Shown in pieces: positions 1 to 9,400 of a stretch of DNA of 19,427 nt. How positions within the stretch are numbered: position 1 is the stretch's first letter; the number at the start of each line of letters is the position of its first letter. Source of the stretch: Flavobacterium sp. (GTDB taxonomy: Bacteria; Bacteroidota; Bacteroidia; Flavobacteriales; Flavobacteriaceae); assembly GCA_030152225.1 (NCBI GenBank), contig JASLHL010000170.1, positions 1 through 19,427 of the forward strand. Reading direction: 5' to 3'. A model generated the notes under the pieces. That model saw nothing but the letters and a program-made list of their open reading frames with translations. It did no database searches and had not been told where the DNA came from. A program made the translations under genes and the position numbers.

Positions 1-2018
1 AAGAAAAAGCACTGGTGAAGTCATATACTTTATACCATGCTATATTACCGAATCAGGCCAAAGCATTGATCTCTAATACAAAAAAAGGAATGCCTAACGA
101 TTGGGTTGTTTCTGAAAATTATACCCCTCAATTTAGTAAAAATGGAAAGCGTTTATACTTTGGTATTGCGCCTAAACCCATTCCAAAAGATACAACGTTA
201 GTTGCTGATGATCATGCCATTGTTGATATTTGGCATTATAAAGAACACTATTTGCAACCTCAACAATTGGTCAATTTGGACAAAGAGTTAAAGCGATCCT
301 ATCTCGCTACGATAGATCTAGTGAATACAACTCAGCTTGTTGCCTTGGCAGATGAAACAGCGAATTATACGTTGATGGTAGATGAAGGAGAATCAACAAA
401 TGTATTCCAGGCTTCAGATTATGGGAGACGTGTGGAGAGACAATGGGATATTTCTGGAGTAATGTCCTATTTTCTTGTGGATGTTCGCACTGGAGCAAAG
501 AAAGTAGTTGTAGAAGATTTACCCGGAAGAGCAACCATTTCACCTAAAGGAAGCGCTGTTGTGTATTATAACAGTAAAGATGCGAATTGGTATAGTTATG
601 AGGTGAAGACAGGACGTACAAAACAGTTGAATAACGGACTGACTGTTTCTTTTGCTGAAGAAGAATTTGATATGCCTGACTTACCTGATGCATACGGTAT
701 CAAAGGTTGGAGCGATGATGATGCCTCTGTGTATATTGGGGATCGTTATGATATTTGGGAGTTTTATCTCAAGGAAAATAAAGCACCGCGTATGATTACC
801 AATGGATATGGACGCAAACACAACATAAAGTTTGATTTGATCCAATTGGACAAGGAAAAGAAATCGTTTCATAAGAAATCGTATACCTTAGCTACAGCCT
901 TTCATGAAGGGACGAAAGAGGGAGGTTACTTTTCGATTAATTTTGCAAAACAGCAAGACCCAACTAAAATTATACTTGAAAAGTACAGCGGTTTTACTTC
1001 GCTAACTAAAGCAAAAGACGCCCCTGTTTATGCTTTAACAAAAGGGAACTTTACCCAATCAAATGATTTGTATATTGGAGAGAAGTTAGATCAAATGACA
1101 CGGGTGAGTAATTTAAATCCACAGCAACAGGAGTACAATTGGGGAACCAATGAACTGGTGTATTGGACAACGCCAAAGGGCTATGAGGCCACAGGTGTTT
1201 TATTCAAACCAGAAGACTTTGATCCGACAAAACAATATCCTATGATAGTGTATTTCTATGAGAAATTATCAGACAATCTGCATCGATATGAAGCACCAGC
1301 ACCCACACCTTCTCGTTTAAATATTCCGTATTTTGTCAGTAATGGATATTTGGTCTTTACTCCCGATATTAGCTATACCGATGGATTCCCAGGAAAAGCA
1401 GCAGAAGAGTATATTAATTCAGGTGTAGATTTCTTAAAAGAAAACCACTGGGTAAATGGAGATAAAATTGGAATTCAAGGCCAAAGTTGGGGAGGATATC
1501 AAGTAACATATTTGATTACGGTAACAGATAAATATGCAGCAGCATGGGCAGGAGCACCAGTAGCTAATATGACGTCTGCCTATGGTGGAATTCGCTGGGG
1601 AACAGGAATGAGTCGTCAATTTCAGTATGAAAAAACGCAAAGTAGAATCGGAAAAACACTGTGGGACGGCTATGATTTATACATCGAAAACTCACCGTTA
1701 TTTCAAGTACCAGCCATTACAACGCCTCTAGTGATTATGCACAATGACAACGATGGAGCAGTGCCTTGGTATCAGGGAATTGAAATGTTTATGGCGATGC
1801 GTCGATTAGATAAACCCGTATGGATGTTAAACTACAACGGTGATGAACACAATTTGATGAAACGTCAAAATAGAAAAGACATTCAGATTCGCCAACAACA
1901 ATTCTTTGATTACTATCTAAAAGAGGCACAAGCGCCTGTTTGGATGGTAAAAGGAGTCCCGGCTGTCTTGAAAGGGAAAGACTGGGGATTCGATTTGACG
2001 AATGAACGTATTAATTAA
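1..2018 (+). CDS. S9 family (prolyl oligopeptidase-type) serine peptidase, 5' truncated by the window edge
   Basis: This exported-type peptidase would cleave short peptides in the cell envelope. The reading frame is open to the left edge, so the true start lies outside; a GTG at 15 is only the first start-like codon. Counting from that codon, the first ~390 residues look like the end of an S9 beta-propeller and the last ~270 form the alpha/beta-hydrolase domain. The catalytic triad is visible: Ser491 in GQSWGGY, Asp580 in HNDNDGAVPW and His612 in GDEHNL. The acidic and aromatic residues around the Ser and Asp fit S9 peptidases, and the C-terminus ends where the family normally does. Any signal peptide is outside the window. 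A strong hairpin terminator follows the stop codon, so it is not cotranscribed with the next gene. The family call is firm; the cleavage preference cannot be read from the sequence. Confidence 0.95.
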   Translation, partial: EKALVKSYTLYHAILPNQAKALISNTKKGMPNDWVVSENYTPQFSKNGKRLYFGIAPKPIPKDTTLVADDHAIVDIWHYKEHYLQPQQLVNLDKELKRSYLATIDLVNTTQLVALADETANYTLMVDEGESTNVFQASDYGRRVERQWDISGVMSYFLVDVRTGAKKVVVEDLPGRATISPKGSAVVYYNSKDANWYSYEVKTGRTKQLNNGLTVSFAEEEFDMPDLPDAYGIKGWSDDDASVYIGDRYDIWEFYLKENKAPRMITNGYGRKHNIKFDLIQLDKEKKSFHKKSYTLATAFHEGTKEGGYFSINFAKQQDPTKIILEKYSGFTSLTKAKDAPVYALTKGNFTQSNDLYIGEKLDQMTRVSNLNPQQQEYNWGTNELVYWTTPKGYEATGVLFKPEDFDPTKQYPMIVYFYEKLSDNLHRYEAPAPTPSRLNIPYFVSNGYLVFTPDISYTDGFPGKAAEEYINSGVDFLKENHWVNGDKIGIQGQSWGGYQVTYLITVTDKYAAAWAGAPVANMTSAYGGIRWGTGMSRQFQYEKTQSRIGKTLWDGYDLYIENSPLFQVPAITTPLVIMHNDNDGAVPWYQGIEMFMAMRRLDKPVWMLNYNGDEHNLMKRQNRKDIQIRQQQFFDYYLKEAQAPVWMVKGVPAVLKGKDWGFDLTNERIN

Positions 2019-2026
2019 AGCATAGA

Positions 2027-2063
2027 AAAGAGAGGATCACAAAAGATCTTCTCTTTTTTTTTT
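2027..2063 (+). terminator. Rho-independent terminator after the S9 peptidase
   Basis: A 12-bp stem (2027-2038 with 2045-2056, one G-U pair) closes a 6-nt loop and runs into an uninterrupted T tract. It starts 8 nt after the stop codon. Confidence 0.9.
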
Positions 2064-2210
2064 GTACTTATTGTTGTACGTAGACCGTGAAAGACCCAAT
2101 CTTATTTGTTTTTGAGAAGAAGTACCATCAGTTGAGAAAGGCGTTTTTACAACGCTCACTATCGTATTAAAAAAACATCATACGCTTGAAATTAAATCGA
2201 GATAAATGAA

Positions 2211-2239
2211 TTGAAAATACAGGCTAAACTGTACATTTG
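2211..2239 (+). promoter_or_regulatory. Bacteroidota housekeeping promoter for the 2290-5557 operon
   Basis: TTG at 2211-2213 is followed after 18 bp by TACATTTG at 2232-2239, a full match to the Bacteroidota TAnnTTTG -7 element with correct spacing to the -33 TTG. The predicted transcript starts about 40-45 nt before the ATG at 2290. The stretch 2064-2210 before it shows no gene or other clear signal. Confidence 0.7.
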
Positions 2240-2289
2240 TACTTAGAAAATCATCCTGTTTCAATGGGGTGAAACGCTGTGAAAATGCT

Positions 2290-3294
2290 ATGAAAAAAAT
2301 ACTATTGGGTATACTACTCATGCTTGTGATATCCTGTGTGAATACGTCAACGAAGACAAATCCCAAACTTTCTTTTTACTATTGGAAAACGAGTTTCGTC
2401 TTGGATCAAGTTGAACGGGAAACCCTGCAAAATTTAGCCGTGAATAAGTTGTACATTCGCTATTTTGATGTGGGACTAAAAAACGGAACAGCGGTTCCCA
2501 TTTCACCAATTGTATTTAAAGATACCGTACCTCAACTAGAAGTGGTTCCTGTTATTTACATCAAGAATGAAGTGGTTCTCTCCGATAAATTAGATGTTAA
2601 AAAACTGGCAAATCAAGTGGTCGATTTTGTGCTTCAAATCAATGAACATAACAATATCGATTGTCAAGAGATTCAAATCGACTGCGATTGGTCCTTGACG
2701 AGTAAGGATCGCTTTTTTTCGCTATTGGAACAATTGCGCAAAGAAACAGAAATGAAAATTTCAGCAACCATCCGTTTGCATCAGGTGAAATATGCAGCCA
2801 AAACGGGAGTGCCTCCTGTAGATCGTGGGGTGTTGATGCATTACAATATGGGGCGTATTGCCAGTGATTCTCTGAATTCTATTTACGATCGCACAATCGC
2901 ACAAAAGTATCATAGTGGATTAAAGGATTATCCGTTGCACTTGGATTATGCTTTGCCTATTTATTCTTGGGTTGTTCACAGTAGAAACGATCAAGTTATT
3001 CGATTGGTTAGCCGTTTGCGTGTATCGGATTTAAAAGAACAAGAAGCATTAGCACAACAAAGTGCCAGTCAGTTTGTTGTCAAACGAGAAGCTAGTATGT
3101 TTGGTTTTGTCTTTCAAAAAGACGATCACTTAAAAGTAGAGAGTGTTTCAGCTGAACAGCTAAAAGAAATGATCACCGACTTATATCAAGCCAGTGGAAC
3201 CTGCCCCAATGAAATAATACTATACGATTTGAATTCAAAAAATATCAATTACTATGATCAAGAAATCTTTAAAGAAATGGTACGTTGTAAGTAG
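2290..3294 (+). CDS. Putative lipoprotein of unknown function with a TIM-barrel-like fold
   Basis: I do not recognise a named family with certainty. I chose ATG 2290 rather than GTG 2269 because it starts directly with a clean lipoprotein signal (MKKILLGILLMLVISC; lipobox V-I-S-Cys16), giving 334 aa anchored in a membrane facing the periplasm. The remaining sequence alternates strands and helices. It has conserved-looking strand ends typical of glycosidase-like TIM barrels: QIDCDWS (Asp131, Asp133), MHYNM (183-187), LPIYSW (222-227) and IILYDLN near the end. This resembles DUF3142-type barrels, but that is recall, not a search. A GH18-type DxxDxDxE motif is absent, so enzyme activity is unproven. 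It has its own promoter and overlaps the next gene by 41 bp, which suggests translational coupling and a shared role. Confidence 0.8.
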   Translation: MKKILLGILLMLVISCVNTSTKTNPKLSFYYWKTSFVLDQVERETLQNLAVNKLYIRYFDVGLKNGTAVPISPIVFKDTVPQLEVVPVIYIKNEVVLSDKLDVKKLANQVVDFVLQINEHNNIDCQEIQIDCDWSLTSKDRFFSLLEQLRKETEMKISATIRLHQVKYAAKTGVPPVDRGVLMHYNMGRIASDSLNSIYDRTIAQKYHSGLKDYPLHLDYALPIYSWVVHSRNDQVIRLVSRLRVSDLKEQEALAQQSASQFVVKREASMFGFVFQKDDHLKVESVSAEQLKEMITDLYQASGTCPNEIILYDLNSKNINYYDQEIFKEMVRCK

Positions 3295-5557
3295 TTTGTC
3301 CTTGATTTTAGGATCAGGCGTTTACACGTATGGATGTGCAGATGGATGGTGGAGCTATTCGAGTATTTCTAATTTTACTCCCGAGGCTTTTGCCGATGAG
3401 TCTTACAAACCTCTATTTTTTGCTCCTTATGATCGTTTTTACAATGGAGGGTATATGGATAATGCCTCGATGTTTAACGAAGATATCGTCGAAGAATGGA
3501 CGGCCTATTTACAAGGTAAAATAGACCGAGAGGACATTAAAAACTATGTATTAGCAAGTACTGAGCACGCAAGTGAGATCGATCAATTATACGCGAACTT
3601 AAATAGGAAACAAGTAAAAGGATGGAATCTAAAAGATGAAAGAGTAAAAAACTTTGTTACCTTTTTATATCAAGCCAAAGAAATTGAAGCCTATTCAAAT
3701 GACAGCTACAGTTATTGGGACTACGAATCGTATGTGGCTAACGTGATGAATGAGCATCAGGCAGATAAGGTGGAAAAAGAATATAAAAACCTCAAAAGCA
3801 AAGATGTATTCTACACCAACAGAATGTGGTTTCAGGTGATGAAAGCGAAATTCTATTCGACGAATCGCTCAAGTGTCGTTACGTTTTTTGAACAAACAGC
3901 AGCAAAACAACCCAAAAATACGCTGTATTATAGAGGGTTGAGCTATGTCGCAGGCGCTTACTACCAAGAGGGAGATTACGATCGTTCTAATGCTTTGTAT
4001 GCTGAGGTTTTTAACGGAAGTCCTGCTTTGCGTCAAGTAGCGTTATACAACTATAAACCCATGGAAACCCAACGTGTAAAAACGGTGGTTTCAACGATTC
4101 CAACAAAAGAAGTACAAGCCGCTTTTTGGGCGATGCAAGGGTATTATAGCAATGCAATGGAAGCATTAAAAGAGGTCGTTGCTGTAGATAGTAAAAGTCC
4201 TCATGCCAATTTTTTGCTTACGCGATGGGTTAATGAACAAGAAGCTTCTGTTCTGAAGTTTAGAGAAGAATCATTCCAATCGAGTAAAGTTTATTTTGAG
4301 AGTTTAAAGAAAAAAATCGATCAACCAGGCTTAGACTGGGTGAAGAAAACAACACAAGAAGGCAAAGTAGATAATCCAGCCTTATGGCATATGGCTAGTG
4401 GTTATTTAGCTATTTTTCAAGGGCAATATAAGGAGGCAGATGTCGCTTTTGAGCAAGCAAAAAAAGAAGGAAAAGGCAATAAATTAGTAGACAATCAAAT
4501 TCGCTTATTTGGATTAATCAATCAAGTGTCTCAAATTAAGAAAATAGATGCCAAAGCCGAACAAGCTATTTTAGCAGACATGCAGTGGATCTATAACGAT
4601 ATTATGCCAAATTCGAATTGGGAAGATCCATTTCGCTATGAGTACGCCCTCCATTGGATACGTCAATATTTGGCTGCCATCTACCAAGAACAAGGTAATA
4701 GTGTCATGAGTGAAATTGTATATTCAAACTTAGACTTCTATGGTAAAGTAGACCATACGGTGAACATGGAAAAATTCTTGTTGAGTAAGAATAAAACCAA
4801 TTTGGAACAGTTGATGGTCGATAAATACGAGTATAATTTAAGTGATATTTACGAAAGGAGAGCCATTAACTTGTTCTATCTTGATAAAATTGACGAGGCG
4901 ATTGTTGAAATGAATAAGGCAGAACCTATACGTACCATTTCTTCTTATGATGGAGAAACCTATGAAAAAACGTATAAAAATACGGTATTGTTAGGAAATC
5001 CATTTAACGGTAAGATACAAGATTGTAATGATTGTGATCACGTTGCTAAGCAGTCGGTCAAATACACAAAAATAGACTTCTTGCTCAAGATTAAAGAAAT
5101 GCAGGATAAAATTGCAAAAGGAGATGATGTATTCAACAATGCACTACTGGTCGGAAACGCCTTTTATAACGGAACCTATTATGGAAATGCTCGTGTTTTT
5201 TATTACAATGCTTTAGTCAATGAATACGGCAATGCTATTTCTCCTGCTGAGCGTAAGTATTTACTGAATATGAGTCAGGCTAAGAAGTATTATGGAATAG
5301 CGAAGAAAGCCGCCACAACAAAAGAACAAAAGGCAAAGATTGCTTATTTCGAAGCCAAAATAGAACGCAATGAATTCTATGCAAAGGAGTATCAAAATAA
5401 AGACTATTATTGGGGAGCAGGCTGGGATGATCCTATGTTTAAAAAGTGGAAGGGGTTCCAAGAATTAGAAACCTTATACAGCGATACCAAATACTACCAA
5501 GAGGTTATAAATGAATGCGGTTATTTTAGAACGTATTTAGCTCAAAATAAAAAGTAA
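3254..5557 (+). CDS. Large exported TPR-like protein of unknown function
   Basis: This 767-aa protein has no family name I can give. The ATG at 3254 lies inside the upstream gene, but the next in-frame ATG is past residue 60 and would remove the signal peptide. The N-terminus has a basic stretch, a hydrophobic core (about 10-23) and Tyr-Gly-Cys28, a marginal lipobox; it may be a lipoprotein or a Sec-exported protein. Several helix-turn-helix stretches look like degenerate tetratricopeptide repeats, near residues 224-255 (GDYDRSNALYAEV), 375-405 (GQYKEADVAFEQA), 530-555 (DKIDEAIVEMNKA) and 629-660. It is rich in Tyr, Trp and Asn. TPR proteins usually act as scaffolds, so it may bind the overlapping upstream lipoprotein or an envelope complex; this is inference. 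A strong terminator closes the two-gene unit. Confidence 0.85.
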   Translation: MIKKSLKKWYVVSSLSLILGSGVYTYGCADGWWSYSSISNFTPEAFADESYKPLFFAPYDRFYNGGYMDNASMFNEDIVEEWTAYLQGKIDREDIKNYVLASTEHASEIDQLYANLNRKQVKGWNLKDERVKNFVTFLYQAKEIEAYSNDSYSYWDYESYVANVMNEHQADKVEKEYKNLKSKDVFYTNRMWFQVMKAKFYSTNRSSVVTFFEQTAAKQPKNTLYYRGLSYVAGAYYQEGDYDRSNALYAEVFNGSPALRQVALYNYKPMETQRVKTVVSTIPTKEVQAAFWAMQGYYSNAMEALKEVVAVDSKSPHANFLLTRWVNEQEASVLKFREESFQSSKVYFESLKKKIDQPGLDWVKKTTQEGKVDNPALWHMASGYLAIFQGQYKEADVAFEQAKKEGKGNKLVDNQIRLFGLINQVSQIKKIDAKAEQAILADMQWIYNDIMPNSNWEDPFRYEYALHWIRQYLAAIYQEQGNSVMSEIVYSNLDFYGKVDHTVNMEKFLLSKNKTNLEQLMVDKYEYNLSDIYERRAINLFYLDKIDEAIVEMNKAEPIRTISSYDGETYEKTYKNTVLLGNPFNGKIQDCNDCDHVAKQSVKYTKIDFLLKIKEMQDKIAKGDDVFNNALLVGNAFYNGTYYGNARVFYYNALVNEYGNAISPAERKYLLNMSQAKKYYGIAKKAATTKEQKAKIAYFEAKIERNEFYAKEYQNKDYYWGAGWDDPMFKKWKGFQELETLYSDTKYYQEVINECGYFRTYLAQNKK

Positions 5558-5565
5558 TACAAAAG

Positions 5566-5598
5566 AAAAATCCAGCTTTGTTGAGCTGGATTTTTTTT
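5566..5598 (+). terminator. Rho-independent terminator of the two-gene operon
   Basis: A perfect 12-bp stem (5566-5577 with 5584-5595) around the 6-nt loop TTGTTG ends in an 8-T tract. It starts 9 nt after the stop codon at 5557. The A-run on the 5' side means it could also terminate transcripts of the converging minus-strand ORF at 5631. Confidence 0.92.
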
Positions 5599-5630
5599 GT
5601 TTTCGTATCAATTAATAATTTGCAATTAGC

Positions 5631-5861
5631 TTAATTACAAACGATATTCATCGTTGTAAGTTTAAAATTTCTTAGAAATGCTTCGGGTGCATTTTCTAAT
5701 TTTTCTAATTGATGCTTTGATAAAATGAAGTTACTAATAACCCAATTTTTTGTATCATAAAGCATAATTAATAGCTCCTCTTGCAATTGTTGAGCAGGAA
5801 GTTGAGTCATGTTTTGTTGCTTTTGCTCAATTCCTTCTTGATTGAAAAATAATTTTTTCAT
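5631..5861 (-). CDS. Small hypothetical protein, 76 aa
   Basis: This ORF reads from ATG at 5861 to 5631 on the minus strand, toward the terminator at 5566-5598, with no overlap with any other gene. The product is soluble-looking, Gln/Leu-rich in its first half and Asn/Phe-rich in its second, with no signal peptide or transmembrane segment. It carries one Cys, next to the C-terminus (IVCN). The segment VISNFILSKHQLEKLENAP reminds me of small Bacteroidota proteins of unknown role, but I cannot name a family. No clear TAnnTTTG promoter is visible upstream; an 8-bp dyad lies about 110 bp before the start. Isolation and proper amino-acid composition favour a real gene, and shortness keeps confidence moderate. 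Confidence 0.55.
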   Translation of the reverse strand: MKKLFFNQEGIEQKQQNMTQLPAQQLQEELLIMLYDTKNWVISNFILSKHQLEKLENAPEAFLRNFKLTTMNIVCN

Positions 5862-5968
5862 TTCGGCTACTTTTTAAGAACGACAATCAATTTTTGTAAG
5901 GGGCTTTGATTAATTAAAAATTTAAGTGTTGTTTTTGTTATTGTAAAATTACTAAAAAAATTTTTATT

Positions 5969-5988
5969 TTTAACGTAAAAACGTTAAA
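5969..5988. repeat. Perfect 8-bp dyad with 4-bp spacer, operator-like
   Basis: TTTAACGT, AAAA, ACGTTAAA: perfect arms in an otherwise featureless AT stretch, about 110 bp upstream of the small minus-strand ORF. Its size fits a dimeric regulator site; it could also form a short hairpin. No T tract follows, so it is not a terminator. Confidence 0.45.
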
Positions 5989-6006
5989 GTTTATAATTAG
6001 TTTCTT

Positions 6007-6040
6007 TTTATTTAAAAATGAATGGAGGTTTTTAAATAAA
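6007..6040. repeat. Perfect 12-bp A/T-only inverted repeat
   Basis: The arms 6007-6018 and 6029-6040 are exact reverse complements around the 10-nt loop TGAATGGAGG. All stem pairs are A-T. In this AT-rich setting part of the match is expected by chance. Function unknown. Confidence 0.45.
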
Positions 6041-6381
6041 ATACTTCATTTAATCCTTGATCAATACTGGGGATTTTAGAAGTTTTTCTACTAAAAAGAA
6101 AGGCCAGAAAAAGAACAGATTTTAACTTTTTTTTGGCGTTTAAGCTTCGTTTTTTTGAGCCATTTTTAGCGGAAAAGAAAATACAAAGACAGAAATAAGG
6201 AGAAAAAAGTCTTGTATTGTAAAAAAGAAAGAGAGTGAAAGGGGAGTAGACGAAGTCTAAAAAGAGCGTAAAAAAGGAAGCTTTATTACTAGGTGGACAA
6301 ACTAGCCAACCTTTTGTTTTTTTCTATATAATTGGGGTTCAAAACAAGAATATTTGTGAAAAATTAGTTATTTACACCCTT

Positions 6382-6408
6382 ACATACGGTATGTTTTTGC
6401 TATTTTTG
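6382..6408 (+). promoter_or_regulatory. Probable tamB promoter with overlapping operator-like palindrome
   Basis: TATTTTTG at 6401-6408 matches the Bacteroidota -7 element TAnnTTTG, 17 nt before the tamB start. No TTG stands at the expected -33 position. Instead a perfect palindrome, ACATAC-G-GTATGT (6382-6394), lies in the spacer. A weak -33 plus a dyad beside the -7 suggests regulation by a bound protein, but this is pattern only. Confidence 0.4.
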
Positions 6409-6425
6409 ATTAAAAATAAAAGACT

Positions 6426-9400
6426 TTGAAGAAACTCCTTATTAGAATAGGTAAGATAGTGGGTTGGATTGTGTTTTCAATCCTTGTTTTGCTGATACTT
6501 TTAATTGTATTGGTGCAGATACCTTCGATTCAGAATACCCTAAAGGATAAGGCAATATCCTTTGTGGAACAGAAGATCGGAACCCCTGTAAAGTTAGATA
6601 AGATTGCAATCTCATTTCCAAAGAAAATTGTCGTAAAAGGACTTTATTTGGAGTCCCAAGAAAAAGACACCTTGGTTTATGTGAAACATTTAGGGGTTGA
6701 TATTGGATTATTTGGATTGTTGAATAATAAAATTAATGTTGGCGCTGTTGATTTAGATGGACTAAAAGCAACAGTAAAACGCGATAGCTTACAGCGTTTT
6801 AATTTTGATTATATTGTAGAAGCCTTTGCATCAGAAGAAGAAAAAGAAGATACACCTTCTTCGATGGCTGTTTCAGTAGGGCAGCTTAATTTAAGTAATA
6901 TAGCCGTTACCTTTGATGACGCTTACGATGGGCATCATGTCAATTTTAAACTCAATCAATTTGTCACGCGTTTTAAAGATTTTGATTTAGAGCAGATGCG
7001 TTTCGCTCTTCCTAAAATTTCATCAGATGGTATCAATCTTGTATACCATAAGGCAAAACCAGCAGGAGAGCACCTAGAAGTAGCAGAAGAAAAGTCTGTC
7101 GAAAAAACGGATACAAAGAGTCAGCCTATTGATTTGAGTATTGGTGTATTGGAATTGACACAAACGCATTTGGACTATCAAAGTGCTGAAGATTACATCC
7201 AAGCTATGTTGGACTTGAACGATTTTAAATTGTCGTTGAATAAATTAGATCTTGAAAAACAACAGATTGATATTGAAGATATTGTAGTAAATAAAACCAA
7301 GGCTGAAGTTACCTTCTTACCGCGTCCGCAACTAACACAATCCCAATCAGCTGCTGTTGTAAATCCTGATAGTTTAACGACAACAGAGCAAGCAAGCTTA
7401 GGGTGGAATCTAGCGGTTCGCAACTTTGCAATCAAAGATTTTAATGCGAAGTATGACGATAATAACCAAAAGAAACTTCTAGAGGGATTAGATACCAATC
7501 ACTTGGCTATTGAAGACTTAAATTTTAGTTTGAAAGACTTTCAGTACACAGATGCTGGATTAAATGGAAATTTGCAGCAGTTTGCCTTTAAGGAGCAAAG
7601 TGGATTTACCCTAAATAACATCAAAGCGTACTTTCAATATGGCCAGCAGGCTTCCTTTGTGAAAAATCTGAGTATAGAAACGCCGAATACCCAATTCCAT
7701 ACGACAACAGTATTAAATTACAAAAGCTTAGCTAAGTTAACAGACGAATTGGGACAACTCTCTGCAGATGTCGTGATTTCCAATTCTCATTTGGGATTGA
7801 AAGATGCTTATCTTCTCATGCCTGACGTTTTTAAAGCCAATGGGTTAACAAAGCTAAACCAAGAGAAAATTGAGATTGAACTCATCGCCAAAGGATTAGT
7901 TAGTGATTTATCGATTGAAAAAATGTATGTTAACGTATTGGGTTCAACATTTATCAATGCTGAGGGGAAAATTCGAAATTTACCTGAAGTTGAAAAAGCC
8001 TATATCGATGTTGCTATCAAAGATTTTCAAACTACAGCTAAAGATATTTATACCTTGGCACCACCCAATGTATTACCTAACAACATTGAAATTCCCTCTT
8101 TAATCCGCTTTGTGGGAAAAGCAAAGGGAACACAGCAGGATATTGCAAGTACTTTCCACTTGAAAACAAGCTCAGGATCGATTGATTTTGATGGAGGATT
8201 TAACCAACGTATAAAAAACAAAGAAAAGTACTGGGGGAATCTAAACGTTGATCAGCTGAATGTAGGGCGAATCATTAAAAATGACTCCATCGGAAGCCTA
8301 AGTTTACAGGCTAAAATTGATGGAATGGGATTTGAACCTTTACATGCGCAGGCTAATGCATCCATTAAGCTTGAAAAAGCGGTTTTCAATGGCTATACGT
8401 ATAAAGATATTCAATTGGAAGGTCATTTAGCAGAGGGACACTATGAAGTACAAACGCAAAATGACGATCCTAATTTGAATTTTAATTTAGATGCTTCCGG
8501 AACATGGACGGATAAAGCACTTAGTTTACAGTTACTTGCTGACCTGAAACAAATTGATTTACATCAATTACACCTAAATGATGAACCCGCTATCCTCAAA
8601 GGGAAAATAGAAGTGGCAATGCCCAATATACTCCCAGATAGTCTTGTTGGAACCGCAACGATTCGAGATTTGAGTTTCAATGCATTAAGTCGATCTTTTG
8701 CTTTACAACCCATTGAATTTACCGCACAAGCGTCTCCTTCTTATCGCAAGATGAATCTCCATTCTCAAGTTCTAGATTTCGAAATGGAGGGGGATTATCT
8801 CTTAACAGAATTAGGCAATGCCCTGACTCAGACGATTCAAAAATACTACAGTGTAAGTGCGGAGGAGACTGTAAATAAGATGACGAATAAAGTAGAGCAG
8901 CAATCGGGGCCAACTGAAAAAGAAGTAGTAGCATCCGAAAAACAAAACTATTTTACGTATCAATTGCGTATTAAGAACGATCCTATTTTTCAAAAAATTG
9001 TCCCTGATCTAAAGGAAATTCAACCTATTGTTTTTGGAGGTACGTACAGACAAAAAGACGATTACCTCACGTTAAAAGGAGAAATTCCAGCTATACAATA
9101 TGGGGATCTAATGATTGATTCCATCACCCTAGATGTTAAACCCAATGCATCTTCAGCTTTGTCTTACAAATTGGCCGTTCAGCGTATTTCGAATGCGTCT
9201 TTTGGAATTCGACGCATGGTGCTGGACGGCTTTGCCAAGGACAATAAAATTGACCTTAACTTTAAGCTACTCGATAGCCAAGAGCAAATTAGTTATTTAG
9301 TTGGTGCTGAGCTGTTAGCTGGTATTGAACAACAGCGTATTCAGTTAAAAGAAAATGGATTTATTTTAGATTATGAACCGTGGATTGTCCATCCAGATAA

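Larger units (their letters stand above)
5862..6425. other. Long AT-rich intergenic region between divergent genes
   Basis: I see no gene in these 564 bases. They hold a 20-bp dyad (5969-5988), an A/T-only inverted repeat (6007-6040), poly-purine and poly-T runs between about 6090 and 6250, and, near the right end, a dyad plus a -7-like element in front of tamB. It separates the minus-strand small ORF from tamB and must carry the promoters of both. Confidence 0.7.

Noticed and set aside
6100..6160. Terminator-like pairing of GCCAGAAAAAG with CTTTTTTTTGGC
   Set aside because: The pairing needs a bulge within homopolymer runs and no gene ends nearby on the plus strand; most likely an effect of A/T runs.
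7193..7498. 101-aa minus-strand open frame inside tamB
   Set aside because: Shadow of the tamB coding strand, with no promoter or family likeness.
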